DNA of 64,000 nt from CADCVW01 sp035644935 (GTDB lineage: Bacteria; Pseudomonadota; Alphaproteobacteria; Sphingomonadales; Sphingomonadaceae), in the NCBI GenBank assembly GCA_035644935.1, contig DASQNO010000087.1, positions 1-64,000 on the forward strand, in the 5' to 3' direction. The notes below the pieces were generated by a model. It worked only from the letters and a program-made list of their open reading frames with translations, did no database searches and was not told the origin of the DNA. The position numbers and the translations under genes are program-made. This document shows, piece after piece, positions 33,364-42,000 of the stretch (position 1 is the stretch's first letter; each line of letters starts with the position of its first letter).

Positions 33364-35151
33364 TCAGAAACGCGGCGCGACCTTGAGCACACCAACCTTG
33401 CGTGGCAGTTTATCCTGAGCGTCAGCAATGGCTTCGGGCGCGCCGCCCTGCTGCGCGGCCATCAGTGCGCGCATCGTGTCGGCGATATGCGCGCGGTCGC
33501 GCAGCGTCAGCCGTTTGTAGCTCTTCACGAGCGGCGCATAGGCCTCGTACCAGTCGCCAAAGCCCTCGTCCCAGACCCGCTCGACCGCCGCCAGATTCTC
33601 GTCGAGGTGCCGATAAAGGACCAGGAGCCTGCGCCAGCGATGCTCGTCGAAGCTGAAGTCCCCGTTCTTGAACCTGGACCCGGCTTCATAACCCCACGCC
33701 ATCAGCTGCCGCGAGGTCTCCGCGGACATGGCAAGGTTAAGACCGCCCTCGCTGCGGCTGAGGAAGATGCGGGCGATGCGCTCGCGTTGTCCGGTTATTT
33801 CCGAGGTGAGCTGGTCCTGCCAGTCCTTGGCGGAGTTGAGGATCTGCCAGGCGAAATCCTGGACGGTCTTAAGTTCCTTGATCTGAACGCCCATGCCTTC
33901 GCTGGCGGTGGCGGGCAGCGCGACGCGGCCGGTCACCTCCTCGGGATTCCAGAGCAGCTCCTCGAGCGCGAAGGCGAAGGTCGGACGACTTGGCAGCGGC
34001 GCGTCGAACATGTGGATCGGGAAGTTCGAGCTGATCCCTCCGTCCGAGAAGTGCGCCGTCCTGATCCGTTTGTACGGCTTGCCGCCCAGGCTCTTGACGA
34101 TCGACGGCAGCTCCGTGTCCTCGATCTTCAGCGGCACGGAGGTGAACAGCACCGGGAAGCTGAGGCTCATGCGAACGGCGACCACCACGGGCAGCGCCTC
34201 CTCGCGAGGAAAAAGCCAGGCCCCCGCGAACCGCCGCCAGGGCCGCGATCCCTCGGACTTCAGATAGGCCATGACCGGTTCGGGAAATAAGCGAGCCCAG
34301 CTTTCGGGCATGAAGCCGGCCGCTGCGCCGAGGCGCGGCAGCGTGTGAGGGCGGCGCATCGACAGATTGGTGGTGACAACCTGCAGGTTGATGGCGCGGC
34401 TCGGATCCTCCGGGCAGGCGAGATCGCCGAACGTCAATGGGCGCGGATGGTTGGGATCGCCGAACGCGATGTGCTGCAGCGCCGCGTGGATCCAGTCGGT
34501 CAAGGCCGGCGCGTCCTGACCTGGTTGCGTGAGACCCGTGCAAAAGCCGAAATCCTTGTCGGGCAGCTGCCTGATCGCCGCTATCAGGGGGTCCGCGATG
34601 GTGCTTCTCAACCAGCGATAGACGCCCAAAGCCTCGCCAATGAACCCGCCCAACGCGGCGGCAAGAGCGGTGGGGTAGAGGCTCGGCTGAGCCAGCCATG
34701 AGATCGTCCCGAACAAAGCCGCGCCGAGGAACGCGAGCGGCACGCCTCCGGCGAGAGCGGCGGTCACCAGCGGACGGACCCCACCCGCTTCCATCACGCG
34801 CTTGACGCTTTGGGTGGCGGGCCGCAGCGAAGGATCAGGCTGGAACAGAGAAAGCAAGATCGTCGGCAGCTGGTCGCAGTAGCTCTTGAGAACCAGAAAG
34901 CTTTCGGGGCGCCCCTCGCGCCTTCCATATTCGGCAGCCGCGGCAAAGGCGGCGGCGATTGCCCCGGCCGACGTGCCGCCCAGCGACCGGAAGCGGTACC
35001 GCGTGGCGATCTCCAGCACCGCGTAGGGATAGACGATGCCCGAGGTCACGCCCCCCTTCATGATCATGTCGCATTCGGGCGGATCCGTCAGCGCGAAGTC
35101 ACCCGCGACATAGTCGGGCAGCAACGGATCCGGCCTGCCCGACCGGGTCAA
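33364..35151 (-). CDS. Patatin-like phospholipase
   Basis: The 595-residue protein has the patatin catalytic dyad: an oxyanion motif MKGGVTSG (about 31-38), nucleophile Ser61 in GGTSAGA, and Asp in FSDGG (about residue 365). A hydrophobic insertion around 125-170 may be membrane-associated. Such enzymes cleave acyl chains from phospholipids. TTG 35151 overlaps the nuclease stop (TTGA), so the two are translationally coupled. It is cargo on the minus strand between plus-strand element genes. Patatins also serve as effectors in anti-phage systems, but no sensor such as a cyclase is here. Confidence 0.85.
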   Translation of the reverse strand: MTRSGRPDPLLPDYVAGDFALTDPPECDMIMKGGVTSGIVYPYAVLEIATRYRFRSLGGTSAGAIAAAFAAAAEYGRREGRPESFLVLKSYCDQLPTILLSLFQPDPSLRPATQSVKRVMEAGGVRPLVTAALAGGVPLAFLGAALFGTISWLAQPSLYPTALAAALGGFIGEALGVYRWLRSTIADPLIAAIRQLPDKDFGFCTGLTQPGQDAPALTDWIHAALQHIAFGDPNHPRPLTFGDLACPEDPSRAINLQVVTTNLSMRRPHTLPRLGAAAGFMPESWARLFPEPVMAYLKSEGSRPWRRFAGAWLFPREEALPVVVAVRMSLSFPVLFTSVPLKIEDTELPSIVKSLGGKPYKRIRTAHFSDGGISSNFPIHMFDAPLPSRPTFAFALEELLWNPEEVTGRVALPATASEGMGVQIKELKTVQDFAWQILNSAKDWQDQLTSEITGQRERIARIFLSRSEGGLNLAMSAETSRQLMAWGYEAGSRFKNGDFSFDEHRWRRLLVLYRHLDENLAAVERVWDEGFGDWYEAYAPLVKSYKRLTLRDRAHIADTMRALMAAQQGGAPEAIADAQDKLPRKVGVLKVAPRF

Positions 35152-36167
35152 GACGGTTGCGATCCGTTGCGCAGCGGTTCGCGGTAACCGGGGTCGAGCG
35201 CCTTATTGAGAACGTGCGCCAGCCTGAACCCGGCGCGCCGAATGCGCTCCTCCGCGACAGGCGCGAAGCGGGTAAGATAAGCGGCATCCAAAGCCTGGGT
35301 GCGCTGTGCGCCGTTGCGCGCCAGCACGGCCGCCTCTGCCGAATAGCGACAAACGCCGCCGTGCAACGTGCAGTAGAGCGTCTCGGGAGCGCGCGCGATC
35401 AGGTAGGACTCCTGCGCCCAGCGCCAGGGTTCGCCGCCCACCAATGCTCGCTCTTGTGCGAGATCCGTGTTGGCCATCATTGTGTCCACCGCCCGATAGG
35501 TGATGGTGTTCCGGCTCCAGCTTTTGCGAAACTCCGCTCGCCGCCGCACCTTTTCGAACAAGCCGGCCTCGAGCAGGCAATTGTCCCAGACGCCATGCAG
35601 GCTGTCGGGCCTGGGGCTCGCCCCGCCGCAGCGGGCCTGCAGCGCGATCTGGATACCGTTGCCGCCGCGGTCGTCCGCAAACGACACATGCAGCGGCTGG
35701 TGAATGTCTCCGACCCAGTGGCCGATGGCCATCAGCGCGAAGACCCGGTCTTCACGCGAGCGGCCGGCATCACGAAGGATCGCGACGTCCCGTTCGATGC
35801 CGGCCAGGATGCACGAGACGGGCGCCCGGGGACAGGCGGCGCCCGTCACGGCCGCAGCGCTGCGGTCGAGGTTGAGGAAATGATCGTCCGGGTTACGCCG
35901 AGGCAGAGCGTCTTCTTCGAGACAGCCCATGTTGAACGCGCTGTAGTGCCGATCCGCGGCGCGTCCGCGCCCCCGCACGGTGATCCCGCCGCTGCGCGAT
36001 TGCAGCAGGTCGCCCATGACCGCGCGGGACGTCGGTGTAAGGTTGCGGTAGGCGAGGTCGCAAACGGCCAAGTGGCCGAATTTCCCCCAGGCCTTGGCCT
36101 CGCCGGGGACCGCGACGAGCGCCACCAGCCAGAAGCATGACAGCAGCGCCGCAAGCCAGCATCGCAT
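35148..36167 (-). CDS. Secreted S1/P1-type nuclease
   Basis: The 339-residue protein has a signal peptide (MRCWLAALLSCFWLVALVAV, to about residue 25), then WGKFGH with the mature Trp and His zinc ligands, DDHFLN, GHWVGDIHQPLH and LHGVWD, which supply the remaining zinc ligands of the S1/P1 family. These enzymes cut single-stranded DNA and RNA. ATG 36167 is chosen over TTG 36173 because AGGGGG lies seven bases upstream. It heads an operon with the patatin. All metal ligands appear present, so it should be active in the periplasm or outside the cell. Confidence 0.9.
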   Translation of the reverse strand: MRCWLAALLSCFWLVALVAVPGEAKAWGKFGHLAVCDLAYRNLTPTSRAVMGDLLQSRSGGITVRGRGRAADRHYSAFNMGCLEEDALPRRNPDDHFLNLDRSAAAVTGAACPRAPVSCILAGIERDVAILRDAGRSREDRVFALMAIGHWVGDIHQPLHVSFADDRGGNGIQIALQARCGGASPRPDSLHGVWDNCLLEAGLFEKVRRRAEFRKSWSRNTITYRAVDTMMANTDLAQERALVGGEPWRWAQESYLIARAPETLYCTLHGGVCRYSAEAAVLARNGAQRTQALDAAYLTRFAPVAEERIRRAGFRLAHVLNKALDPGYREPLRNGSQPS

Positions 36168-36536
36168 ACGCAACCCCCTGGATTTCGCGTGGACGTTGTA
36201 CCCGATTTGCCGCTCTTACGAAAGCGGCGAAACGTAGCGGTCCACGCGCACGGCCTGCGTCTGCTGATCTCCGACGCTCATAGAACCATCAGCGTTCTCC
36301 CGTCTTCCGGAGCCGCTTGAGCTTGGAATGCCGTGGCGAAACCGGTCCAAGCGGATGCCATGTGAGTTGCCGCCCTGTGAGCTGCCGCTGAGGGCCTCCC
36401 GTGTGGGCGCTTCGGACCCCACGCGACGGATCGAATGCCGCATCCCCCCAAATACGAGCCTCTGCAACGCGCACCGCCTGGGCCACGGCTGAGGCGGAAA
36501 CGGCGGGCGACATCCGGCCTGCCGCGGGAGCCGTTC
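36168..36536. other. Divergent spacer without a gene
   Basis: Between the nuclease and the HTH gene. A GCCGCT/AGCGGC hairpin lies at 36209-36228. Promoters for both directions should be here; I see no clear consensus. Confidence 0.45.
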
Positions 36537-36764
36537 ATGGAGGACGAAATCGGACGCGCGGCGCGCGCCAAGAAGGGAAGTCCCTTTCTCTCGACCGAGC
36601 AGGCCGCCTTCTATCTGGGGCTGAGCCCGCGCAAGCTTCAGGCGATGCGGGCGGAAGCGAACGGACCCTCGTTTCGTCGCCACAGTCGCTACGTGCGCTA
36701 TCATATCGACGACCTGGACGCATGGTCCAAGGGCCTCACGAGCTCACGGGCGCCGGATGCCTGA
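36537..36764 (+). CDS. Small HTH-domain DNA-binding protein
   Basis: A 75-residue protein with an excisionase/MerR-like HTH: FLSTEQAAFYLGLSPRKLQA, then PSFRRHSRYVRYHIDDLDAW, the wing-and-turn pattern of helix-turn-helix domain 17. ATG 36537 follows GGGAG with good spacing; a longer upstream frame is basic and unlikely. Its end overlaps traF by eight bases. Proteins like this stand before traF in many alphaproteobacterial conjugative elements. Confidence 0.83.
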   Translation: MEDEIGRAARAKKGSPFLSTEQAAFYLGLSPRKLQAMRAEANGPSFRRHSRYVRYHIDDLDAWSKGLTSSRAPDA

Positions 36765-37329
36765 GCTGCGCGATCGTCCGCTCGTCCGCTGGGGTGACGA
36801 GCTTCGCCGCCGAGGGCGTGCGCGGCGCAAACGGCACCAGCGCGCACGCCTGGCGGCTCTGGCCGCGCTGGCGGTGGTTGTGCTCACCGGCCCGATGGTC
36901 GCCCCTCCCGACGTGCGGCTCGTCTGGAACGCCAGCGCCAGCGCGCCCATCGGCCTGTACTGGCTGAGCCCTCGGGCGCCGATCCGTCAGGGCGACATGG
37001 TCGTCACCACCCTTCCCGCGGCGGCTCGCGAGATGGCCGCAAGGCGCGGCTATGTTCCCTCGAATGTTCCGCTGGTGAAGCGGGTTGCCGCAACGCAAGG
37101 CGACCATGTGTGCGCCGCCGGACCAAGCGTCTACGTCAACGGCGCGCTCGCCGCACGGAGGCGCGAGGCCGACGCGTTCAGGCGCCCGATGCCCTGGTGG
37201 AGCGGGTGCCGGCACCTGGTGCGAGGCGAGCTGTTCCTGCTCATGGGCGCGCAGCCGCAGTCATTCGACAGCCGCTATTTCGGGCCCGTCAGAGCCGCGA
37301 ACCTTCTCGGACAGGCGCGGCTTCTATGA
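36757..37329 (+). CDS. traF: TraF-like S26 signal peptidase of the conjugation system
   Basis: The 190-residue protein has one N-terminal membrane segment (about 30-48), the catalytic Ser in NASASAPIGLYWL (about 60), the Lys in VPLVKRVAATQGD (about 108) and the C-terminal SFDSRYFGPV motif. TraF peptidases mature or cyclise the conjugative pilin. It overlaps both neighbours (eight bases before, ATGA after), showing a tight transfer operon. Confidence 0.9.
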   Translation: MPELRDRPLVRWGDELRRRGRARRKRHQRARLAALAALAVVVLTGPMVAPPDVRLVWNASASAPIGLYWLSPRAPIRQGDMVVTTLPAAAREMAARRGYVPSNVPLVKRVAATQGDHVCAAGPSVYVNGALAARRREADAFRRPMPWWSGCRHLVRGELFLLMGAQPQSFDSRYFGPVRAANLLGQARLL

Positions 37330-37982
37330 AACCGCTGTTCGGCACCCGGGCTGTTTCTGCCTTGCTGACAGCAGCGCTCATGGCGGCATCGCCGTCCCGC
37401 GGCGAGCCCGTCGCTAAATGGCAGCCGCTCATCGCGGAGGCGTCTTCGCGCTTTGGCGTGCCGGAAAACTGGATCAGGCGCGTGATGCGGGCCGAAAGCG
37501 GTGGTCGAACGTCGCTGAACGGTCGCCCGATCGCCAGCTCCGCCGGCGCGCTCGGTCTGATGCAGGTGATGCCGCAAACGTGGAGAGAGCTTCGATCCAG
37601 ATACGGCTTTGGCGCGGACCCGCACGACCCTCGCGACAACATCCTGGCCGGCACCGCCTATCTGCGCGAGATGTACGAGCGCTTCGGGTACCCGGGGCTG
37701 TTCGCCGCGTACAACGCGGGCCCCGCCCGTTACGCGCACCATCTTAGAACGGGGCGGCGGCTTCCCGCCGAAACAGTCGCCTATGTCGCCAAGGTCGCGC
37801 GGATCCCGGCTCGTTCGGCCGCGGTCGGGGCGAGCCAGGACTTGCCGGTGCCTGAGGCTCCGGATCTCTTTGTTGCCGTCTCCGCTCCCCCGGCGCGGAC
37901 CGAGGGCGAGCTGACGCCTCCGCTCCGGCCCCCGAGCCCGCTCTTCGTGCGCCTCAGTGCTCCGCCGCAGCGCGTCCAGTGA
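37326..37982 (+). CDS. Lytic transglycosylase, VirB1/TrbN-like
   Basis: The 218-residue protein has a signal peptide (about 1-25) and an SLT domain with catalytic Glu in MRAESGGRTS (about residue 56), GALGLMQVMPQTW, NILAGTAYLREM and AAYNAGPARY. It opens peptidoglycan for the mating channel. ATG 37326 overlaps the traF stop. The C-terminal 50 residues are Pro-rich and may be a flexible tether. Confidence 0.92.
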   Translation: MKPLFGTRAVSALLTAALMAASPSRGEPVAKWQPLIAEASSRFGVPENWIRRVMRAESGGRTSLNGRPIASSAGALGLMQVMPQTWRELRSRYGFGADPHDPRDNILAGTAYLREMYERFGYPGLFAAYNAGPARYAHHLRTGRRLPAETVAYVAKVARIPARSAAVGASQDLPVPEAPDLFVAVSAPPARTEGELTPPLRPPSPLFVRLSAPPQRVQ

Positions 37983-38018
37983 CGGTGGTCCGCGCGGTCC
38001 CGTGTGCGGTCAGTGCCC

Positions 38019-38033
38019 AGAGGGGAGGGGGCG
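38019..38033 (+). promoter_or_regulatory. Purine-rich leader box (copy 1 of 5)
   Basis: AGAGGGGAGGGGGCG, 37 bases before the ATG of the primase-like gene. Near-identical boxes precede four other element genes (38963, 48172, 50626, 53037). Each is followed by a GC-rich stretch able to fold and then a GGAG ribosome site. Role unknown. Confidence 0.55.
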
Positions 38034-38070
38034 CCGAACATGCGGGCGAGCGGCCACAGAGGAGCCCATC

Positions 38071-38964
38071 ATGGCGCGACGATATCTCGAACCTGGCCTG
38101 GCGGACGAAGGCCGGACTATTGTCCACCGACTAGGAGGCCGCTGGACGGCCGGGGGCGGCATGTGTCGCTGCCCGGCGCATGACGACCGGACGCCGTCGC
38201 TCAGCGTCCGGGTTGGCCGCTCAAGGCTTCTCTTTCGTTGCTTCGCGGGGTGCGACGCGACGTCAGTCCTGAGGCGGCTCAGGGCGGATGGGCTCCTCGG
38301 CCGCGGGCGCGGCGCGGCCGCCGACCCCGGCCCCCAACGGGCCGCGGTCCAGCTGCCGCCTTCCGTCGCCCTGCGCCTCTGGGGCGGCGCGCGGCCTGTC
38401 GCGGGCACGCCAGCCGATCACTATCTGGCCCGCCGAGGCCTTCAGTGCAGCTCTCCCGAACTGCGCTTCGGACCCCGCACGCCGCACGGGCCGTCGCCGT
38501 TCACGCAATTTCGCCCCGCGCTTATCGCGGCCGTGCGCGACGCCTCGGGCCTCGTCGCGGTGCACAGGACCTTTCTCGAACGAACGCACGACGGCCGCGA
38601 CTGGCGGGCTGGAGCGAAGTGCGCGCTGGCGCCGCTCGGGCGAGGCGCGGTGCGGCTGGGCGGAACGGCCGCCAGGATCGGACTGGCCGAGGGTGTGGAA
38701 AGTGCCTTGTCGGCGATGGCGCTCTTCCAGCTTCCCTGCTGGGCAACGCTTGGAACCGAACGCTTCAGGCATGTGTGCCTGCCCCCGCAGGTCGAGGAGC
38801 TCGTCCTCTTTCTCGACCATGACGCCGGCGGGCGACGCGCGGAGGCGCTTGCCCGCCAAAGCTTTGGTTACATGCGCAGGATCGAAGCGCGTTATCCGCC
38901 GCGGCCCGGCGACGACTGGAACGACGTGCTTCGTGCAGCCGTCGGCGCACCGAGTTTTTCTTAG
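38071..38964 (+). CDS. Primase-like Toprim protein (DUF7146 type)
   Basis: A 297-residue protein with a CHC2-like zinc finger (CRCPAHDDRTPSL then FRCFAGCD, about 30-62) and a Toprim fold: GLAEGVESALSAMAL (about 205-220) and LFLDHDAGGRRA (about 250-262) with the acidic residues for metal binding. It probably primes element DNA during transfer or replication. ATG 38071 follows AGAGGAG. Common in alphaproteobacterial conjugative elements just before the strawberry-notch helicase, as here. Confidence 0.88.
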   Translation: MARRYLEPGLADEGRTIVHRLGGRWTAGGGMCRCPAHDDRTPSLSVRVGRSRLLFRCFAGCDATSVLRRLRADGLLGRGRGAAADPGPQRAAVQLPPSVALRLWGGARPVAGTPADHYLARRGLQCSSPELRFGPRTPHGPSPFTQFRPALIAAVRDASGLVAVHRTFLERTHDGRDWRAGAKCALAPLGRGAVRLGGTAARIGLAEGVESALSAMALFQLPCWATLGTERFRHVCLPPQVEELVLFLDHDAGGRRAEALARQSFGYMRRIEARYPPRPGDDWNDVLRAAVGAPSFS

Positions 38965-38977
38965 AGGGGAGGGCGCG
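38963..38977 (+). promoter_or_regulatory. Purine-rich leader box (copy 2 of 5)
   Basis: AGAGGGGAGGGCGCG, overlapping the stop codon of the primase-like gene, 53 bases before the helicase start. The stretch GGCTCCGGGCCGGAG between box and start can fold. Confidence 0.55.
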
Positions 38978-39030
38978 GGAGCGTTTCGACCCGGGGCAGC
39001 GATCAGGCGGCTCCGGGCCGGAGAGATCCC

Positions 39031-42000
39031 ATGGCCACTTTTGCTTCCGATCGCATCGGAACAATCCCCCCTCACATCCTTGTCGCCGACGCCCTTCGCT
39101 CCTGTTTCCGGTCGGGCGAGACCGTCGATGCGCGGCTCCTCCGGTGGTATTTCGAGGCCGCGACCGGCCGCTCCGACGCCTCCGCCGGATGGTCGATGCG
39201 CCAAGCCTACGACGCGCTCGAGCTCGCCCAGACCCTGTTCCTGCTGGAGCAGGATTGCCCGCTGCTGGCCGGCACGCCCGCCGAGACGCTCGCCCAGCTG
39301 ACTGCCTTCTCGGCTGCCTTGCCCGTTCACAGCAGCCGGTCCGAGCGGCAGATCGAACTCCAGCAATTCTCCACCCCGCTTGCGCTGGCCTTCCTGACGA
39401 GCCTTGCCGGGCGCCCCGCGCCCGCCGACCTCGTGATGGAGCCCTCCGCCGGCAACGGACTGATCGCCGCGTTCGCGGGGCGGAACGGCGGCCGGCTCGT
39501 GCTCAACGAGATCGATCCTCACCGCCGAGCCGCGCTCGCGCATGCCTTTCCGCAGGCGGCGCTTTCGGCCCACGACGCCGAACTGCTCGACGACGTGCTC
39601 GCGCCGTCGCTCCGCCCGACCTTGGTCCTGATGAACCCGCCGTTCGCGCGCAGCGCCGGGCGCGGCGAGGACCCTCACGCGGCGGCGCGACATCTGAGGT
39701 CCGCTCTTTCGAGGCTCGCCGCCGGCGGGCGGCTGGTCGCCATCATGCCCGAACGCTTCAGCCTGTTCGGCTCGGGCCGGGCCGCTCGCGCGAAGGTCGA
39801 TGCCGGGGCATGCCTGCGGCTCGACACGCTGATCGCGCCTGGAACCTTCGCCAGGCATGGTACGGGGGTGGCGGTTCGCTTCCTGGTCTATGACAAGCTT
39901 CAGGCCGCGAACGCTGAACCAAGCGCGTCGGTCGGCTCGCTCGGTGAGCTCCTCCGACTGATCGAGGGCTTGCCCGAGCGCGCGGCTCTTGTCCCGAGCC
40001 AAGGCATTTCGCACAGTCCGCCAAGCCTGTTCAGCCGTTCTGCAGCGCTGGCAAAGCCGGCACCACCGCGCGCTCCGGTGTCCTGCCCGGCCGAAGCCTC
40101 GCCCCTCGCGCTGAGAATCCTCGACACGCCCGCTCCGCTGGCTGGTCAGGTTGGAGAATATCTGCCCTATCGCCCGAGCCGGATCACCATGCCGGGCGCG
40201 GCGCCGCATCCAACCCCCCTGGTCGAGTCGCTGGCCATGGGGTCGATCGGCGCGCCAAGGCCGACCCATGTGCCTGAACTTCCCTCGCACGTGATCGAGA
40301 ACGGCATCCTCTCGGAGGCGCAGCTCGAGACGCTCGTTTATGCCGGCTCCGCTTTCGCGCGCGACCTGCCCGGACGGTTCGTCGCGGCGAACGCAGGGTG
40401 CGACCTCGCACCCGCCGAAGACGGCGCGGTTTATCGATGCGGCTATTTTCTGGGCGACGGCACCGGCGCCGGCAAGGGACGGCAGGTCGCCGGGATCATC
40501 CTGGATTGCTGGCTGCGCGGCAACCGCCGGCATATCTGGCTGAGCAAGAACGAGACGCTGCTGGAGGACGCCCGGCGCGACTGGTCGGCGCTTGGCGGTC
40601 TGCCGCTAGATGTGCAGCCGCTCTCGCAGTGGAAGCTCGGTTGCCCGGTCGTGATGGACGCGGGTATTCTGTTCGTCACCTATCCCACGCTGCGCTCCGG
40701 CCGCGCCGACCAGACCAGGCTCCAGCAAATCGTCGACTGGGCCGGCTCCGACTTCGCAGGGGTTGTCGCGTTTGACGAGGCCCATGCCATGGCAAACGCT
40801 GCCGGCGGCGAGGGAAGCCGCGGCAAGGTCAAGGGATCCGAACAGGGCGTCGCGGGCGTCAGGCTGCAGAACCTGCTGCCGCGCGCGCGGGTGCTCTACG
40901 CGTCGGCGACGGGAGCGTCGGACGTCAACAATCTCGCTTATGCGATGCGGCTGGGCCTGTGGGGACCCGAAACTGCTTTCGTGGACAGGGCCCAGTTCGT
41001 CGCCGCTATCCGGCAAGGCGGCATCGCTGCGATGGAGCTTGTCGCCCGCGACCTGAAGGCGCACGGTCTCTACACGGCGCGCGCGCTCTCCTTTGCCGGT
41101 GTCGAGTACGACATCCTCGAGCATGCGCTCTCGGCCGAGCAAATCTCGATCTACGACGCCTACGCAGACGCCTGGGCGATCATTCACGCGAACCTTCATA
41201 CCGCGCTCGAGGCGACCCGGGTTGTCGACAGCGTCACCGGCGCGACGCTCAACGCGAACGCCAGGTCGGCGGCTCTTTCGCGCTTCGAGGGAACCAAGCA
41301 GCGTTTCTTTGGACAGCTTCTCTTGTCGATGAAGCTTCCCAGCCTGCTTCCCGCGATCGCAACCGACCTTGAGGTCGGGCAGTCGGTGGTGGTCCAACTG
41401 GTCTCGACCGCCGAAGCGATGCTGGACCGCAGGCTTGCCGATCTCGCGCCGGCGGAACGGGAGGAGCTCGAGAACGACCTGTCGCCACGCGAATATGTGA
41501 TTGATTACCTCCGGGCCGCGTTTCCGACACGCCTGATGCGCGTGTTCACCGACGCCGAGGGGAACGCCCGGTCCGAGCCGATGTCGGACGCAGAAGGGCG
41601 CCCTGTTCATTGCCAAGCCGCGCTGCGCTCACGCGACGAACTGGCGGAGCAGCTCTGCGCGCTGCCGCCGATCCGCACGGCGCTGGACGCGCTTCTGGAG
41701 CGCTTCGGACCCGACGGCGTGGCCGAAGTGACGGGCCGCACCCGGCGGCTTATCATCGGTGCCGACGGTCGGCAGAGGATCGAGAACCGGACGGCACGCT
41801 CCAACCTCGTCGAGACGGACGCCTTCATGCGCGGCGACAAGCGCATTCTCGTCTTCTCCGATGCCGGCGGTACCGGCCGCAGCTATCATGCCTGCCTCGA
41901 GGCTTCGAACCAGGCACGTCGCATCCACTATCTTCTGGAGCCCGGCTGGCGTGCCGACGCGGCAATTCAGGGGCTCGGCCGGACGCACCGGACGCGCCAG

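Noticed and set aside
33364..35151. CBASS-type defence with patatin effector
   Set aside because: No cyclic-nucleotide synthase lies nearby and the partner is a secreted nuclease.
38263..40533. A 756-codon minus-strand open frame
   Set aside because: Antisense shadow of the primase-like and helicase genes; low-complexity Arg/Gly/Glu composition and no ribosome site.
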